Shown: positions 19,060 to 28,494 of the stretch, in pieces
How positions within the stretch are numbered: the first letter of the stretch is position 1
How the letters are laid out: every line of letters begins with the position of its first letter
Source of the DNA: Vibrio sp. JPW-9-11-11
GTDB taxonomy: Bacteria > Pseudomonadota > Gammaproteobacteria > Enterobacterales > Vibrionaceae
Length of the DNA stretch: 64,000 bases
Reading direction: 5' to 3'
Assembly (NCBI RefSeq): GCF_013369335.1
Contig: NZ_SZQJ01000004.1
Span: 310,001 to 374,000 of the forward strand
Made by a program: the position numbers and the translations under genes
Notes under the pieces: generated by a model
Seen by the model: the letters and a program-made list of their open reading frames with translations, nothing else
Told to the model about the DNA's origin: nothing
The model's database searches: none

Positions 19060-21885
19060 ATGCACAACGGCGTGATGAAGGCGTGGCTCGAGTCTTCACA
19101 CTTGGCTGGCGCCAATGCAACGTATGTAGAGGACCTCTACGAACTGTATCTAAGTGACCCCGATCTGGTAAGTGAGGAGTGGAAACGTGTATTTGAGGGC
19201 TTGCCTAAGCCATCAGATGAGGTGGTTGAACAACCTCATTCACGTGTCCGTGACTACTTCCGACGACTCGCTCAAGAAACGAAGCATTACAATGTCCAAG
19301 TTAGTGATCCTGATGTCGACGCTAAACAGGTAAAAGTACTTCAATTAATCAATGCTTACCGCTTCCGAGGTCATGAAGCGGCTCAGCTTGACCCTCTAGG
19401 TCTATGGCAACGTCCAACTGTGGCGGAGCTTGACCCCACATTCCACACTCTCACTCAAGATGACCTTGAAGAAACTTTCAACGTTGGTTCATTTGCGATT
19501 GGCAAAGAAACCATGAAATTGAAAGATATTCACTCTTCCCTGCAAAAAATCTACTGTGGCTCTATTGGTGCTGAATATATGCACATGACAGATACTGAAC
19601 AGAAGCGTTGGATTCAACAACGTCTCGAATCAGTGGTCGGTCAACCATCGTTCAGTCAAGAAGAAAAACGAGAATTCCTAGAAGAGTTAACCGCAGCAGA
19701 AGGTCTTGAGCGTTACCTGGGAGCTAAGTTTCCAGGTGCTAAGCGTTTTTCATTGGAAGGTGGCGATGCGCTAATTCCAATGACAAAAGAGCTGATCCGT
19801 CACGCAGGTAAAAGTGGTATGCGTGAGGTTGTTATTGGGATGGCACACCGTGGTCGCCTCAATATGCTTGTCAATGTATTGGGCAAAAAGCCTCAAGATT
19901 TGTTTGACGAGTTTGCTGGTAAACACGACGAAACATGGGGCACTGGGGATGTTAAATATCACCAAGGCTTCTCTGCTGACTTTGCTACCCCTGGTGGTGA
20001 TGTTCACCTAGCATTGGCATTTAACCCATCGCACTTAGAAATCGTTAACCCTGTAGTTATTGGCTCGGTACGCGCGCGTCAAGACAGATTAGGCGATAAT
20101 GAGGGCGCGACGGTTCTTCCGATTACGATTCACGGTGACTCCGCGGTTGCGGGTCAAGGGGTCGTACAAGAGACCTTCAATATGTCGCAAGCTCGTGGTT
20201 TCCGCGTCGGAGGTACGGTACGTATCGTCGTCAATAACCAAGTGGGCTTTACCACATCGAACCCTCATGATACGCGTTCTACCATGTACTGTACTGACAT
20301 CGCGAAAATGGTACAGGCGCCAATATTCCACGTGAATGCTGATGACCCAGAGGCCGTCGCTTTTGTCACTCGAATCGCACTGGATTACCGCAACGAGTTC
20401 AAACGCGATGTGGTGATTGATCTGGTTTGTTACCGCCGTCATGGTCACAACGAAGCGGATGAGCCAAACGCAACTCAACCTCTGATGTATCAAAAAATCA
20501 AGAAGCACCCGACGCCTCGTAAGCTATATGCAGACGTACTTATGGAACGTGGTGATTTTGGTATTGATACGGCCACACAAATGGTCAACGAATACCGTGA
20601 TGCGCTGGATCGCGGTGAGGTTGTAGTGAAAGAGTGGCGCCCAATGGCATTGCATTCTGTCGACTGGTCACCTTATTTAGGGCATGACTGGGACGTAGAA
20701 TGGAAGAGTCAGTTCGATAAAAATCGTTTAATCGAGTTGGGTCATAGAATTTGTCAGTATCCGGAAAGCCATAAACTACAAAGCCGTGTTAACAAGCTAT
20801 ACAACGACCGTATGGCAATGTTAAGCGGTGAGAAAGCGATTGATTGGGGTATGGCCGAGACCTTGGCTTACGCAACCCTAGTCGATGACGGTAAACGTAT
20901 CCGTATTTCGGGCCAAGATTCAGGCCGTGGTACTTTCTTCCACCGTCACTCAGTACTGCACAACCAAAATGATGCCAGTACCTATGTACCTTTAGCCAAT
21001 GTTCATGATAAGCAAGGGCCGTTCGAAGTTTTCGATTCAGTTTTGTCCGAAGAGGCGGTGTTAGCGTTTGAATACGGCTACGCTACAGCTGAGCCAAGCG
21101 GTTTAACAATTTGGGAAGCGCAGTTTGGTGATTTTGCCAATGGTGCTCAGGTGGTGATTGACCAATTTATCTCATCAGGTGAGCAGAAGTGGGCCCGCTT
21201 GTGTGGCCTAACCATGCTGCTGCCTCATGGCTACGAAGGTCAGGGACCAGAGCACTCATCGGCTCGTCTAGAGCGCTATCTTCAGCTTTGTGCTGAACAA
21301 AACATGCAGGTTGTTGTGCCATCAACACCCGCTCAGGTTTACCACATGATTCGTCGTCAGGTTGTAAGGCCTATGCGCCGTCCTCTAGTGGTTATGTCTC
21401 CGAAATCTCTGCTACGTCATCCGCTATGTACTTCAACCATTGAAGAATTGGCTGAGGGCACGTTCCAAGCAGCGATCGGTGAGATTGATGACCTAGAAGC
21501 TGCTAAGGTGAAACGCGTTGTATTCTGTTCAGGTAAAGTGTATTTCGATCTGCTAGAGCAGCGTCGTAACAATGAACAGGACGATGTCGCGATTGTTCGT
21601 ATTGAACAGCTATACCCGTTCCCAATGGAAGAAGTGAAAGCTGCAATTGAGCAATACACCAATGTTGAAGACTTTGTTTGGTGTCAGGAAGAGCCTCAAA
21701 ACCAAGGCGCTTGGTACTGTAGCCAGCATAACTTCCGCGCTGCGATTCCAGCAGGTGCTGATCTTAAGTACGCGGGTCGCCCTGCGTCGGCATCCCCTGC
21801 CGTTGGTTATATGTCAGTGCACTTGAAACAACAAAAAGCGTTGGTTGAAGACGCTCTTACCCTGAACAAAGAAACTTCGAACTAA
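19060..21885 (+). CDS. sucA: 2-oxoglutarate dehydrogenase E1 component
   Basis: 941-aa thiamine-diphosphate enzyme that decarboxylates 2-oxoglutarate and transfers succinyl to the SucB lipoyl group. The N-terminal SucB-binding segment is YVEDLYELYLSDPDLVSEEW. HRGRLNML and the GDSAVAGQGVVQE region form the ThDP site near residues 260-370, and VNNQVGFTT follows. The transketolase-like domain has SVLSEEAVLAFEYGY and HGYEGQGPEHSSAR. The start at 19060 (MHNGVMKAWLESSHLAG) follows AAGGGA and gives the family N-terminus; a 34-residue in-frame extension lacks family support. E3 (lpd) is not in this cluster. Confidence 0.97.
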   Translation: MHNGVMKAWLESSHLAGANATYVEDLYELYLSDPDLVSEEWKRVFEGLPKPSDEVVEQPHSRVRDYFRRLAQETKHYNVQVSDPDVDAKQVKVLQLINAYRFRGHEAAQLDPLGLWQRPTVAELDPTFHTLTQDDLEETFNVGSFAIGKETMKLKDIHSSLQKIYCGSIGAEYMHMTDTEQKRWIQQRLESVVGQPSFSQEEKREFLEELTAAEGLERYLGAKFPGAKRFSLEGGDALIPMTKELIRHAGKSGMREVVIGMAHRGRLNMLVNVLGKKPQDLFDEFAGKHDETWGTGDVKYHQGFSADFATPGGDVHLALAFNPSHLEIVNPVVIGSVRARQDRLGDNEGATVLPITIHGDSAVAGQGVVQETFNMSQARGFRVGGTVRIVVNNQVGFTTSNPHDTRSTMYCTDIAKMVQAPIFHVNADDPEAVAFVTRIALDYRNEFKRDVVIDLVCYRRHGHNEADEPNATQPLMYQKIKKHPTPRKLYADVLMERGDFGIDTATQMVNEYRDALDRGEVVVKEWRPMALHSVDWSPYLGHDWDVEWKSQFDKNRLIELGHRICQYPESHKLQSRVNKLYNDRMAMLSGEKAIDWGMAETLAYATLVDDGKRIRISGQDSGRGTFFHRHSVLHNQNDASTYVPLANVHDKQGPFEVFDSVLSEEAVLAFEYGYATAEPSGLTIWEAQFGDFANGAQVVIDQFISSGEQKWARLCGLTMLLPHGYEGQGPEHSSARLERYLQLCAEQNMQVVVPSTPAQVYHMIRRQVVRPMRRPLVVMSPKSLLRHPLCTSTIEELAEGTFQAAIGEIDDLEAAKVKRVVFCSGKVYFDLLEQRRNNEQDDVAIVRIEQLYPFPMEEVKAAIEQYTNVEDFVWCQEEPQNQGAWYCSQHNFRAAIPAGADLKYAGRPASASPAVGYMSVHLKQQKALVEDALTLNKETSN

Positions 21886-21913
21886 GAACTAGAAGTTAAA
21901 GGAAGAAACAGAT

Positions 21914-23122
21914 ATGACAATTGAAATTCTGGTTCCAGATTTACCTGAATCGGTTGCTGACGCAACAGTGGCAACATGGCATAAACAACCTGGTGACGCA
22001 GTAGAGCGTGACGAGGTGCTTGTAGATATCGAAACAGATAAAGTGGTGCTTGAAGTACCCGCGCCTGAAGCCGGTGTTCTAGAAGCGATCATCGAAGAAG
22101 AAGGTGCAACCGTACTTTCTAAGCAGCTTATTGCAAAGCTGAAACCAGGTGCCGTTGCGGGAGAGCCAACCGCAGATAAAACTGAAGCGACAGAAGCTTC
22201 ACCTGATAAGCGTCATAAAGCGGCATTGACTGAAGAGAGCAATGATGCACTAAGCCCAGCAGTTCGTCGCCTACTGGCAGAACACAACCTTGAAGCGAGT
22301 CAAGTTAAAGGGTCTGGTGTTGGTGGTCGAATCACCCGTGAAGATATTGAAGCGCATCTAGCGAGTGCGAAAGCAGACGCAAAAGCAGAAGCACCAGCTG
22401 CTGTTGAAGCGCCTGCGGCTGCACGTAGTCAGAAACGTGTTCCTATGACTCGCCTGCGCAAGACGGTGGCTAACCGCCTGCTAGAAGCGAAGAACAATAC
22501 GGCAATGCTGACAACGTTCAACGAAGTCAACATGAAGCCAATCATGGATCTTCGTAAGCAGTATAAAGACCAGTTCGAAGAGCGCCATGGTATCCGTTTA
22601 GGCTTCATGTCTTTCTACGTCAAAGCCGTAACAGAAGCGCTAAAACGTTATCCTGAAGTGAACGCATCTATCGATGGTGATGATATCGTTTACCACAACT
22701 ACTTCGACATTAGCATGGCCGTCTCCACGCCACGTGGTCTAGTCACACCAGTTCTTAAAGACTGTGACACGCTAGGTTTTGCAGACGTAGAAAAAGGCAT
22801 CAAAGAGCTCGCAATCAAGGGGCGCGATGGCAAGTTAACAGTAGACGAGCTAATGGGTGGTAACTTCACTATCACGAATGGTGGTGTATTTGGCTCTCTA
22901 ATGTCAACGCCTATCATCAACCCACCACAATCGGCAATTCTTGGTATGCACAAGATCCAAGAGCGTCCGATGGCGGTTGATGGCAAAGTAGAAATTCTAC
23001 CAATGATGTACCTAGCGCTCTCTTACGACCACCGTCTAATCGATGGCCGTGAGTCAGTAGGTTTCCTAGTGACGATTAAAGAGCTGCTAGAAGATCCAGC
23101 GCGTCTGCTATTAGACGTTTAG
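21914..23122 (+). CDS. sucB: Dihydrolipoyllysine succinyltransferase (E2o)
   Basis: 402-aa core of the 2-oxoglutarate dehydrogenase complex. The lipoyl domain occupies residues 1-78, with the lipoylated lysine in [14 protein letters not shown]. An Ala/Glu-rich linker leads to the E1/E3-binding domain ([22 protein letters not shown], residues about 114-150). The catalytic domain ends with [15 protein letters not shown], holding the catalytic His and Asp. Length equals E. coli SucB (405). GGAAG precedes the start. Followed by two hairpins before sucC. Confidence 0.98.
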   Translation: MTIEILVPDLPESVADATVATWHKQPGDAVERDEVLVDIETDKVVLEVPAPEAGVLEAIIEEEGATVLSKQLIAKLKPGAVAGEPTADKTEATEASPDKRHKAALTEESNDALSPAVRRLLAEHNLEASQVKGSGVGGRITREDIEAHLASAKADAKAEAPAAVEAPAAARSQKRVPMTRLRKTVANRLLEAKNNTAMLTTFNEVNMKPIMDLRKQYKDQFEERHGIRLGFMSFYVKAVTEALKRYPEVNASIDGDDIVYHNYFDISMAVSTPRGLVTPVLKDCDTLGFADVEKGIKELAIKGRDGKLTVDELMGGNFTITNGGVFGSLMSTPIINPPQSAILGMHKIQERPMAVDGKVEILPMMYLALSYDHRLIDGRESVGFLVTIKELLEDPARLLLDV

Positions 23123-23131
23123 TATCGCTAA

Positions 23132-23201
23132 AACGTCTAGTTGGCTCGGCTAGCTAGACGTTCGATAGTTTCAATGGCTAGACTAGCTCAACTGTCTGGC
23201 C
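23132..23201 (+). repeat. Two inverted repeats in the sucB-sucC gap
   Basis: First, AACGTCTAG (23132-23140) pairs perfectly with CTAGACGTT (23154-23162). Second, GGCTAGAC (23176-23183) pairs with GTCTGGCC (23194-23201) with one G-U pair. Neither is followed by a T run, so they look like mRNA stabiliser, processing or attenuation structures rather than strong terminators. Confidence 0.6.
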
Positions 23202-23324
23202 TTCACATAAATTGTTGTTTTGACGAACATCGATTTATTTGAGAAGACCCTACAGACGTTTTGCACTATGTTGCGACGTTATGGAAATAATAATCCCTTA
23301 AGGGAAAATAAACGGAATATCAAA

Positions 23325-24491
23325 ATGAATTTGCATGAATACCAAGCCAAACAGCTGTTTGCAGAATTCGGTTTGCCTGTACCGGAAGGTTACGCGTGTG
23401 ATACACCACAAGAAGCTTTTGAAGCGGCTGGTCGTATCTCTACGGAGAAGAAAGTCGTTAAATGTCAGGTTCACGCAGGTGGACGTGGTAAAGCAGGTGG
23501 TGTTGAACTTCACGATACAAAAGATGGCGTGAAAGAGTTCGCTCAAAAGTGGTTAGGTAAGAACCTAGTCACTTACCAAACAGACGCAAATGGTCAGCCA
23601 GTTACTAAAATCCTAGTTGAAGAAGCATCAAACATTGCTAACGAACTGTATCTAGGCGCAGTGGTTGACCGTGCAACTCGTAAAGTTGTATTCATGGCAT
23701 CGACTGAAGGTGGTGTTGAAATCGAGAAAGTTGCAGAAGAAACGCCAGAGTTGATTCACAAAGCCGCTATCGATCCACTAGTCGGTCCTCAAGCATACCA
23801 AGGCCGTGAACTTGCGTTCAAACTGGGTCTTGAAGGCGACCAAATCAAACAATTTGTTAAGATCTTCATGGGTCTTGGCAACATGTTCTCTCAGTACGAC
23901 CTTGCTCTACTAGAGATCAACCCTCTTGTCATTACTGGCGAGGGCAACCTGCTGTGTCTAGACGGTAAGATCAACATCGACTCTAACGCGATGTACCGTC
24001 AGCCTAAACTACGTGAAATGCATGATCCATCACAAGAAGATGAGCGTGAAGCGCACGCAGCTCAGTGGGAACTGAACTACGTAGCACTAGACGGTAACGT
24101 TGGCTGTATGGTTAACGGTGCAGGCCTGGCAATGGGTACGATGGATATCGTAAACCTACACGGCGGCAAACCTGCTAACTTCCTCGACGTAGGTGGCGGC
24201 GCAACCAAAGAGCGTGTAGCAGAAGCATTCAAGATCATCCTGTCTGATGACAATGTGAAAGCAGTACTAGTAAACATCTTCGGTGGTATCGTACGTTGTG
24301 ACATGATCGCTGAAGGTATTATCGGTGCGGTTAAAGAGGTAGGTGTAAGCGTACCAGTCGTTGTTCGTCTAGAAGGGACTAACGCAGACCTAGGTCGCGA
24401 AGTTCTTGCTAATTCTGATGTTGATATCATTGCAGCTGAGTCGCTAACTGACGCAGCTCAGAAAGTTGTTGCTGCTGCGGAGGGCAAATAA
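23325..24491 (+). CDS. sucC: Succinyl-CoA synthetase beta subunit (ADP-forming)
   Basis: 388-aa ATP-grasp subunit that, with SucD, makes ATP from succinyl-CoA. The N-terminal [22 protein letters not shown] is the family signature. The ATP-grasp region has [15 protein letters not shown] near residue 46. The [17 protein letters not shown] and [13 protein letters not shown] motifs near 285-320 are typical. The start at 23325 gives exactly the E. coli length (388); a 35-residue upstream extension is in frame but non-homologous. Its stop overlaps the sucD ATG by one base. Confidence 0.98.
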   Translation: MNLHEYQAKQLFAEFGLPVPEGYACDTPQEAFEAAGRISTEKKVVKCQVHAGGRGKAGGVELHDTKDGVKEFAQKWLGKNLVTYQTDANGQPVTKILVEEASNIANELYLGAVVDRATRKVVFMASTEGGVEIEKVAEETPELIHKAAIDPLVGPQAYQGRELAFKLGLEGDQIKQFVKIFMGLGNMFSQYDLALLEINPLVITGEGNLLCLDGKINIDSNAMYRQPKLREMHDPSQEDEREAHAAQWELNYVALDGNVGCMVNGAGLAMGTMDIVNLHGGKPANFLDVGGGATKERVAEAFKIILSDDNVKAVLVNIFGGIVRCDMIAEGIIGAVKEVGVSVPVVVRLEGTNADLGREVLANSDVDIIAAESLTDAAQKVVAAAEGK

Positions 24492-25363
24492 TGTCTGTAC
24501 TAATTAATAAAGACACCAAAGTAATCTGTCAGGGTTTCACTGGTGGTCAGGGTACTTTCCACTCAGAGCAAGCTATTGCATACGGCACACAGATGGTTGG
24601 TGGTGTGTCTCCTGGTAAAGGTGGTCAAACTCACCTTGGTCTTCCTGTATTCAACACAGTCCGCGAAGCCGTAGAAGCGACTGGTGCAACAGCAACCGTT
24701 ATCTACGTTCCAGCACCTTTCTGTAAAGATGCAATTCTAGAAGCGATTGATGCGGGCATCGAACTAATCGTAACCATCACTGAAGGTATCCCTACAACGG
24801 ATATGATCGACGTAAAAGTGAAGCTAGAAGAAACTGGCGTTCGCATGATCGGTCCTAACTGTCCGGGTCTAATTACGCCAGACGAGTGTAAGATCGGTAT
24901 CATGCCAGGTCACATCCACAAGAAAGGTAAAGTGGGTATTGTTTCACGTTCAGGTACACTAACCTACGAAGCGGTTAAGCAAACCACAGATGAAGGTTTT
25001 GGTCAGTCGACTTGTGTTGGTATCGGTGGTGACCCAATCCCAGGTTCAAACTTCATTGATATCCTAAAACTGTTCCAAGAAGACCCTGAAACAGAAGCGA
25101 TCGTCATGATTGGTGAAATCGGCGGTACTGCAGAAGAAGAAGCAGCAGCGTTCATCAAAGAGAACGTCACTAAGCCAGTGGTTTCTTACATTGCAGGTGT
25201 GACAGCTCCTCCAGGTAAGCGTATGGGCCACGCTGGCGCTATCATCTCTGGTGGTAAAGGTACTGCGGAAGACAAGTTTGCAGCTCTAGAAGCGGCAGGC
25301 GTTAAGACAGTTAAGTCTCTTGCAGACATCGGTCAAGGTCTACGCGAAATCACAGGCTGGTAA
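24491..25363 (+). CDS. sucD: Succinyl-CoA synthetase alpha subunit
   Basis: 290-aa subunit with the CoA-binding Rossmann domain at the N-terminus ([17 protein letters not shown] near residue 13) and the ligase domain. The phosphorylated histidine lies in [16 protein letters not shown] near residue 245. [16 protein letters not shown] near 180 is a conserved block. Length matches E. coli SucD (289). It is translationally coupled to sucC by a one-base stop-start overlap and ends the nine-kilobase sdh-suc block at a strong terminator. Confidence 0.98.
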   Translation: MSVLINKDTKVICQGFTGGQGTFHSEQAIAYGTQMVGGVSPGKGGQTHLGLPVFNTVREAVEATGATATVIYVPAPFCKDAILEAIDAGIELIVTITEGIPTTDMIDVKVKLEETGVRMIGPNCPGLITPDECKIGIMPGHIHKKGKVGIVSRSGTLTYEAVKQTTDEGFGQSTCVGIGGDPIPGSNFIDILKLFQEDPETEAIVMIGEIGGTAEEEAAAFIKENVTKPVVSYIAGVTAPPGKRMGHAGAIISGGKGTAEDKFAALEAAGVKTVKSLADIGQGLREITGW

Positions 25364-25382
25364 TCTCACCTGCTTGAATGAC

Positions 25383-25413
25383 AAAGGCTTGGCGATGTGC
25401 CAAGCCTTTTTAT
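25383..25413 (+). terminator. Terminator of the sdh-suc operon
   Basis: Stem AAAGGCTTGG/CCAAGCCTTT with loop CGATGTG and T-rich tail, about 20 nt after the sucD stop. Confidence 0.88.
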
Positions 25414-25540
25414 TATCTTGCTCGATAAATATTTGTCATTCCTTAGAACGACAAAGGAGAGAGTAAGAAATCTCTACTTGTTTTGAGGGACTCCCAATTC
25501 GTTGCTGTTCCCTTAGGAGAGTGACGGTTGAGATTAAGCT

Positions 25541-25828
25541 CTAACTCTCAAACTTCTTCTCAATCGCAACCAGTCTTGCGGTGAGATCAGCGACCTGCTT
25601 TTCTAAATTTTTAATTCGTTCAGCGTCGGTGACTTCTTTTTTCGCCGCTACTTCAACTTTTGGTACACGATTGGAACTCTTCCAACTTTTCAGCGTTGTT
25701 ATCAAAGCTGGCATTGGAACGGAAGTACTTAAACGCGCTTTAACCAGTGCAACGGTCGGCTCTTTCCCTTCTGAATGCAATTGTTCAAGGATATCTTTCA
25801 ACTCTTGGCTAACGTCTTGGGTCAGCAT
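25541..25828 (-). CDS. Small HTH plus coiled-coil protein, KfrA_N-like
   Basis: 95-aa protein that I cannot name. Residues about 8-48 (DILEQLHSEGKEPTVALVKARL ... LITTLKSWKS) match the pattern of KfrA-type N-terminal DNA-binding domains (eGxxPTvaxVrxrLg ... tllkxWk). Residues about 65-95 are a heptad-like coiled coil (RIKNLEKQVADLTARLVAIEKKFES). This suggests a small DNA-binding, oligomerising regulator or nucleoid factor, but that is inference. The start at 25828 has a perfect AGGAGG upstream; an 11-residue extension is less likely. It lies alone between sucD and the csrB-like gene. Confidence 0.7.
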   Translation of the reverse strand: MLTQDVSQELKDILEQLHSEGKEPTVALVKARLSTSVPMPALITTLKSWKSSNRVPKVEVAAKKEVTDAERIKNLEKQVADLTARLVAIEKKFES

Positions 25829-25906
25829 ATAAACCTCCTGTGTACTTAATGTCACAATCATACTCAGCTTAGTCTTAATTGACTAATGGAAAATTAAGAA
25901 ATGGCG

Positions 25907-25924
25907 TGTGCGAGATTTCTCACA
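25907..25924. promoter_or_regulatory. UvrY/VarA (GacA-type) activator palindrome for csrB
   Basis: TGTGCGAGATTTCTCACA matches the E. coli UvrY box TGTGAGAGATCTCTTACA at 15 of 18 positions. Its centre is about 169 bp upstream of the proposed csrB start, similar to the distal UAS of E. coli csrB. This is the expected input from a BarA/UvrY (VarS/VarA) two-component system. Confidence 0.7.
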
Positions 25925-26050
25925 TCTGTTGTGAGAAAAAGTGTGTTTGCACCATGGTAATAGTGATGTAATTGTTTCTATATCATTGAAAATATTAAGC
26001 ATTTATAGTTGTTGCGATTTTGTTTCTAGTTAGGGATGTTGTGGGGCTCA

Positions 26051-26078
26051 TTGTCTAATCGGCTCATTGGAGTAAATT
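26051..26078 (+). promoter_or_regulatory. Putative sigma-70 promoter of csrB
   Basis: -35 TTGTCT at 26051-26056, 16-bp spacer and -10 TAAATT at 26073-26078, seven bases before the proposed start at 26085. Confidence 0.5.
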
Positions 26079-26084
26079 GAAGAT

Positions 26085-26482
26085 GTCGGTAGGATGCTGA
26101 TACGGAACAGGAAATACCAAGGATTGGGACACTTCAGGATGAAGATTGGTTGACGAGGAATGTCGATCAAGCATGGAGCGAAAGGACATTGTAAGGATAC
26201 TTTCACTGACAGGATGTGAGTGGCAAGGAAGACAATGGACACCTCTAGGATGAGGTCAGGACAGTATCAGGATGATACCAAGGACACCGCTCAAGGAACA
26301 AGTGATGGACGCTGACTAGGACAGTGAGCGATCAGGATGATTAGGACACCGCTAGGAAGGCGACGTAAGGATTTGGACTGAAGGACTCAGTTGCTATTAA
26401 GGAAGATGCATGGAGCATTTTTAGTAGCCGGACTGCTGCGAGTAAGACTATAGCCCCGATACGCATGTGTCGGGGCTTTCTT
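26085..26482 (+). ncRNA. csrB: CsrB-family CsrA-sequestering sRNA
   Basis: About 398-nt non-coding RNA. I count 29 GGA triplets between 26091 and 26430, most as AGGA (CAGGATG, AAGGACA, TAGGACA), spaced roughly every 13 nt. These are CsrA-binding sites, many able to sit in hairpin loops. The 5' end GTCGGTAGGATG resembles the E. coli CsrB start. A GC stem (AGCCCCGA/TCGGGGCT, 26452-26477) with a T-rich tail ends it. No protein-coding frame fits. Vibrio species carry several such RNAs (CsrB, CsrC, CsrD in V. cholerae), so this is one copy and the paralogue number cannot be assigned. It titrates CsrA and so affects carbon storage, motility, quorum sensing and virulence in the genus. Confidence 0.92.
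26452..26482 (+). terminator. Terminator of csrB
   Basis: Eight-bp stem AGCCCCGA/TCGGGGCT around a 10-nt loop, then TTCTTA. It matches the terminal hairpin expected for CsrB/C RNAs. Confidence 0.85.
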
Positions 26483-26612
26483 AGATCTCACCTTAACTAA
26501 AAATAAGAATAACAATGAACTTAAACAACCCAGATCAATAATGGTTGCCCTCAGTTGGTTTATTTTTCGGCTTTGTTTTCGAGACATTATTTGCTGTTAA
26601 CAAGGATGTGTC

Positions 26613-27131
26613 ATGACTATTGTGACTCGCCGTTCGTTATTAGTGCCATATAACGAATCACTACAATCAGAATTTCTTTTGTTGAACTGCTGTGCCATTA
26701 ATCGAGCACAAATGAACGGTGCGCATACTGTTTCTTCAGCAAAACAGTTATTCAATAAGGTACTCAATGACCGTAATATCTATTCTATGGCAGTGTTAGA
26801 TAGTCATAGTCGTGAATACATGGGACATGTGTTTATCTGCGATTTAGATAGCGAACCCGAGTTAGGATTTATCTTTGATAAAGATTACTGGGGAAGAGGT
26901 CTAGCAAGTGAAGTACTACTCGCCTTTTTCCCCAAGGCCTTACGCGATTTGAACTTAACACGCGTAACGGCAACGGCCAATACTGATCATCAGCCATCAA
27001 TGAGGATTTTAACTAAGCTCGGTTTTCATTGGCGAGCGAGTAAGCAGGATACATTTGGTCCTTATAACCAGTATCTATTTACATCCGATGCGGTGGTAGA
27101 TCCACTCTCATTAGTTGATAACCTTGCATGA
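26613..27131 (+). CDS. GNAT family N-acetyltransferase (RimJ/RimL-like)
   Basis: 172-aa acetyltransferase of the RimJ/RimL-type Acetyltransf_3 group. The acetyl-CoA-binding motif A is in LGFIFDKDYWGRGLASEVLLAF near residue 90 (xxWGxGxA), followed by LNLTRVTATANTDHQPSMRILTKLGFH, the conserved N-x-x-S-x-x-x-L-x-K-x-GF end. The substrate, whether an amine, a ribosomal-protein N-terminus or an antibiotic, cannot be told. AAGGAT precedes the ATG. Its last 53 bases overlap the convergent DUF3301 gene tail to tail. Confidence 0.85.
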   Translation: MTIVTRRSLLVPYNESLQSEFLLLNCCAINRAQMNGAHTVSSAKQLFNKVLNDRNIYSMAVLDSHSREYMGHVFICDLDSEPELGFIFDKDYWGRGLASEVLLAFFPKALRDLNLTRVTATANTDHQPSMRILTKLGFHWRASKQDTFGPYNQYLFTSDAVVDPLSLVDNLA

Positions 27132-27378
27132 TAATGGTGCCTTGATAACAGTCATCTCCGAGCGCAGAAAATTCAAACTGATATACAGAATGCCAACGCC
27201 AGATTCCATCTGGCGTTTTGAGTTTATGACCTTTGAGCGCGACACTAATAAGCTGTAGGTCCAACTGATTACATTTTCTAAGCGCGATACTTTTCACGGT
27301 TTCAGCTTGGCGGCGTTGCTGCCAAAAAATCATGCAAACAACGCTAAGTGCTAGAATCGCAATCAGGTCATCAATCAT
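27079..27378 (-). CDS. DUF3301 family membrane-anchored protein
   Basis: 99-aa protein with one N-terminal transmembrane helix (DDLIAILALSVVCMIFW) and a soluble beta-rich part containing RKCNQLDLQLISVALKG and WRWHSVYQFEFSALGDDCYQG, the DUF3301 signature. Function unknown. It starts 2 nt after the DUF3549 stop, so the two are co-transcribed. The pair next to yqcC-truC is a recurring Vibrio arrangement. Its 3' end overlaps the GNAT gene on the other strand by 53 bp. Confidence 0.85.
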   Translation of the reverse strand: MIDDLIAILALSVVCMIFWQQRRQAETVKSIALRKCNQLDLQLISVALKGHKLKTPDGIWRWHSVYQFEFSALGDDCYQGTIIMQGYQLMRVDLPPHRM

Positions 27379-27380
27379 AG

Positions 27381-28418
27381 TTAGGCCTTGGTCGCTTGTT
27401 GCAAGCTGACAAGTGCTTGAGCGAGTTCTGGTGATGGACTAGAGTGCAACAGAGGCAACAGGACCATTCTCAGCTCCGGTAGCATAACGAGGTCGGCGAA
27501 TAGTTGGTTAAAGAGCGCTTGGTTGCCAGTTTGAGCTAAACGAAGTAAAAACTGTTCGGCGGTGCTTGCATCACTTAGCCAATGCCAGCAACGCCCAGCG
27601 ATCCCAATCAATACTTCTTGATGACTAAGGCGTGGGCTGGCGAGGATACGATCGACAATTGGCTTGGTGATAGCTTCTTCTGCACCAGATAAAGCACGGG
27701 TCAACGCTGAGAGTAGAAATAGATCGGGTTGATTGCTTTCGATTTGCTGTAAGGTCAAGTCGGCTAGGTTACCCGCAAGTTTTTCTGGCAAGTTGGTATG
27801 CTCTAGTGCGCCAAGTAGGGCATACAGAGGTTCGTTAGGGAGGTGCTTTAGCGCTTTACGCACATTAACCCCATTTTGTTCTTGCCCAAGGCGAGCGCAA
27901 ATATCAGTGACCCCTTGAAGGCCAACCGTATGCCACTTATCCCATTCAAGGCCGCCTGAAAAGTAATGTTGGGCATGCTCGTAGTACTGACTGCAGGGTA
28001 AGTTAAGGCTTGCACGCACTTGGCTATGAAACACCGCCATTTTGTCTTCTGCGGGCTTGAAGGTGTAAGGGTTGTTGGCCAGCTTCTCTTGTTGTTCTTC
28101 TGTCATCTCTTGATTGATACGTGTCCCCATCGCTTCAATTACGTACTTAAGAAAATGACCAATACTGGCTTGCTTTAACAGACCTCGTTCGTCGAGATCA
28201 AACTTGAGAAACCAAATCCACGGCTGCTGTGCCTGATTCCAATAAGCAATGGCAAGGTGCGCTTTACGTTGCAAAGGGTAGGGATAAGGCAGTAATCCTT
28301 GCTCAGCGTCGGCGAAGGTTTTGGCATCTATTGTTTTTATGCGGCGCCCGAGATCATAGACTTGGTACTGGCATTGACTGTCGGTCAGCAACTGGGTGAG
28401 AGTATGAATGGTTTCCAT
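27381..28418 (-). CDS. DUF3549 family protein
   Basis: 345-aa soluble protein of the DUF3549 family, alpha-helical in its second half, where leucine-rich HEAT-like stretches occur (LLGALEHTNLPEKLAGNLADLTLQQI, VDRILASPRLSHQEVLIGIAGRCWHWL). The N-terminal third has conserved blocks AHLAIAYWNQAQQPWIWFLKFDLDERG. No catalytic motif is evident. First gene of a leftward pair with DUF3301; divergent from yqcC-truC. Function unknown. Confidence 0.83.
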   Translation of the reverse strand: METIHTLTQLLTDSQCQYQVYDLGRRIKTIDAKTFADAEQGLLPYPYPLQRKAHLAIAYWNQAQQPWIWFLKFDLDERGLLKQASIGHFLKYVIEAMGTRINQEMTEEQQEKLANNPYTFKPAEDKMAVFHSQVRASLNLPCSQYYEHAQHYFSGGLEWDKWHTVGLQGVTDICARLGQEQNGVNVRKALKHLPNEPLYALLGALEHTNLPEKLAGNLADLTLQQIESNQPDLFLLSALTRALSGAEEAITKPIVDRILASPRLSHQEVLIGIAGRCWHWLSDASTAEQFLLRLAQTGNQALFNQLFADLVMLPELRMVLLPLLHSSPSPELAQALVSLQQATKA

Positions 28419-28494
28419 CGACGAATTGTCCTAACTTTCTTTCCTCTATAAATGGTACCCTTAGAGCCATTTTCAAGGCCTCAATAAAAGATTA

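Noticed and set aside
20089..20508. A 139-codon minus-strand open frame inside sucA.
   Set aside because: Composition is that of a shadow frame, and sucA coding evidence across the same bases is complete.
26085..26482. Dense short AGGA/GGAT repeats could suggest a CRISPR array, minisatellite or small ORFs.
   Set aside because: Spacing is irregular, there are no constant repeats or spacers, and the frames have no ribosome-binding sites or protein-like content. Terminator and GGA pattern fit CsrB.
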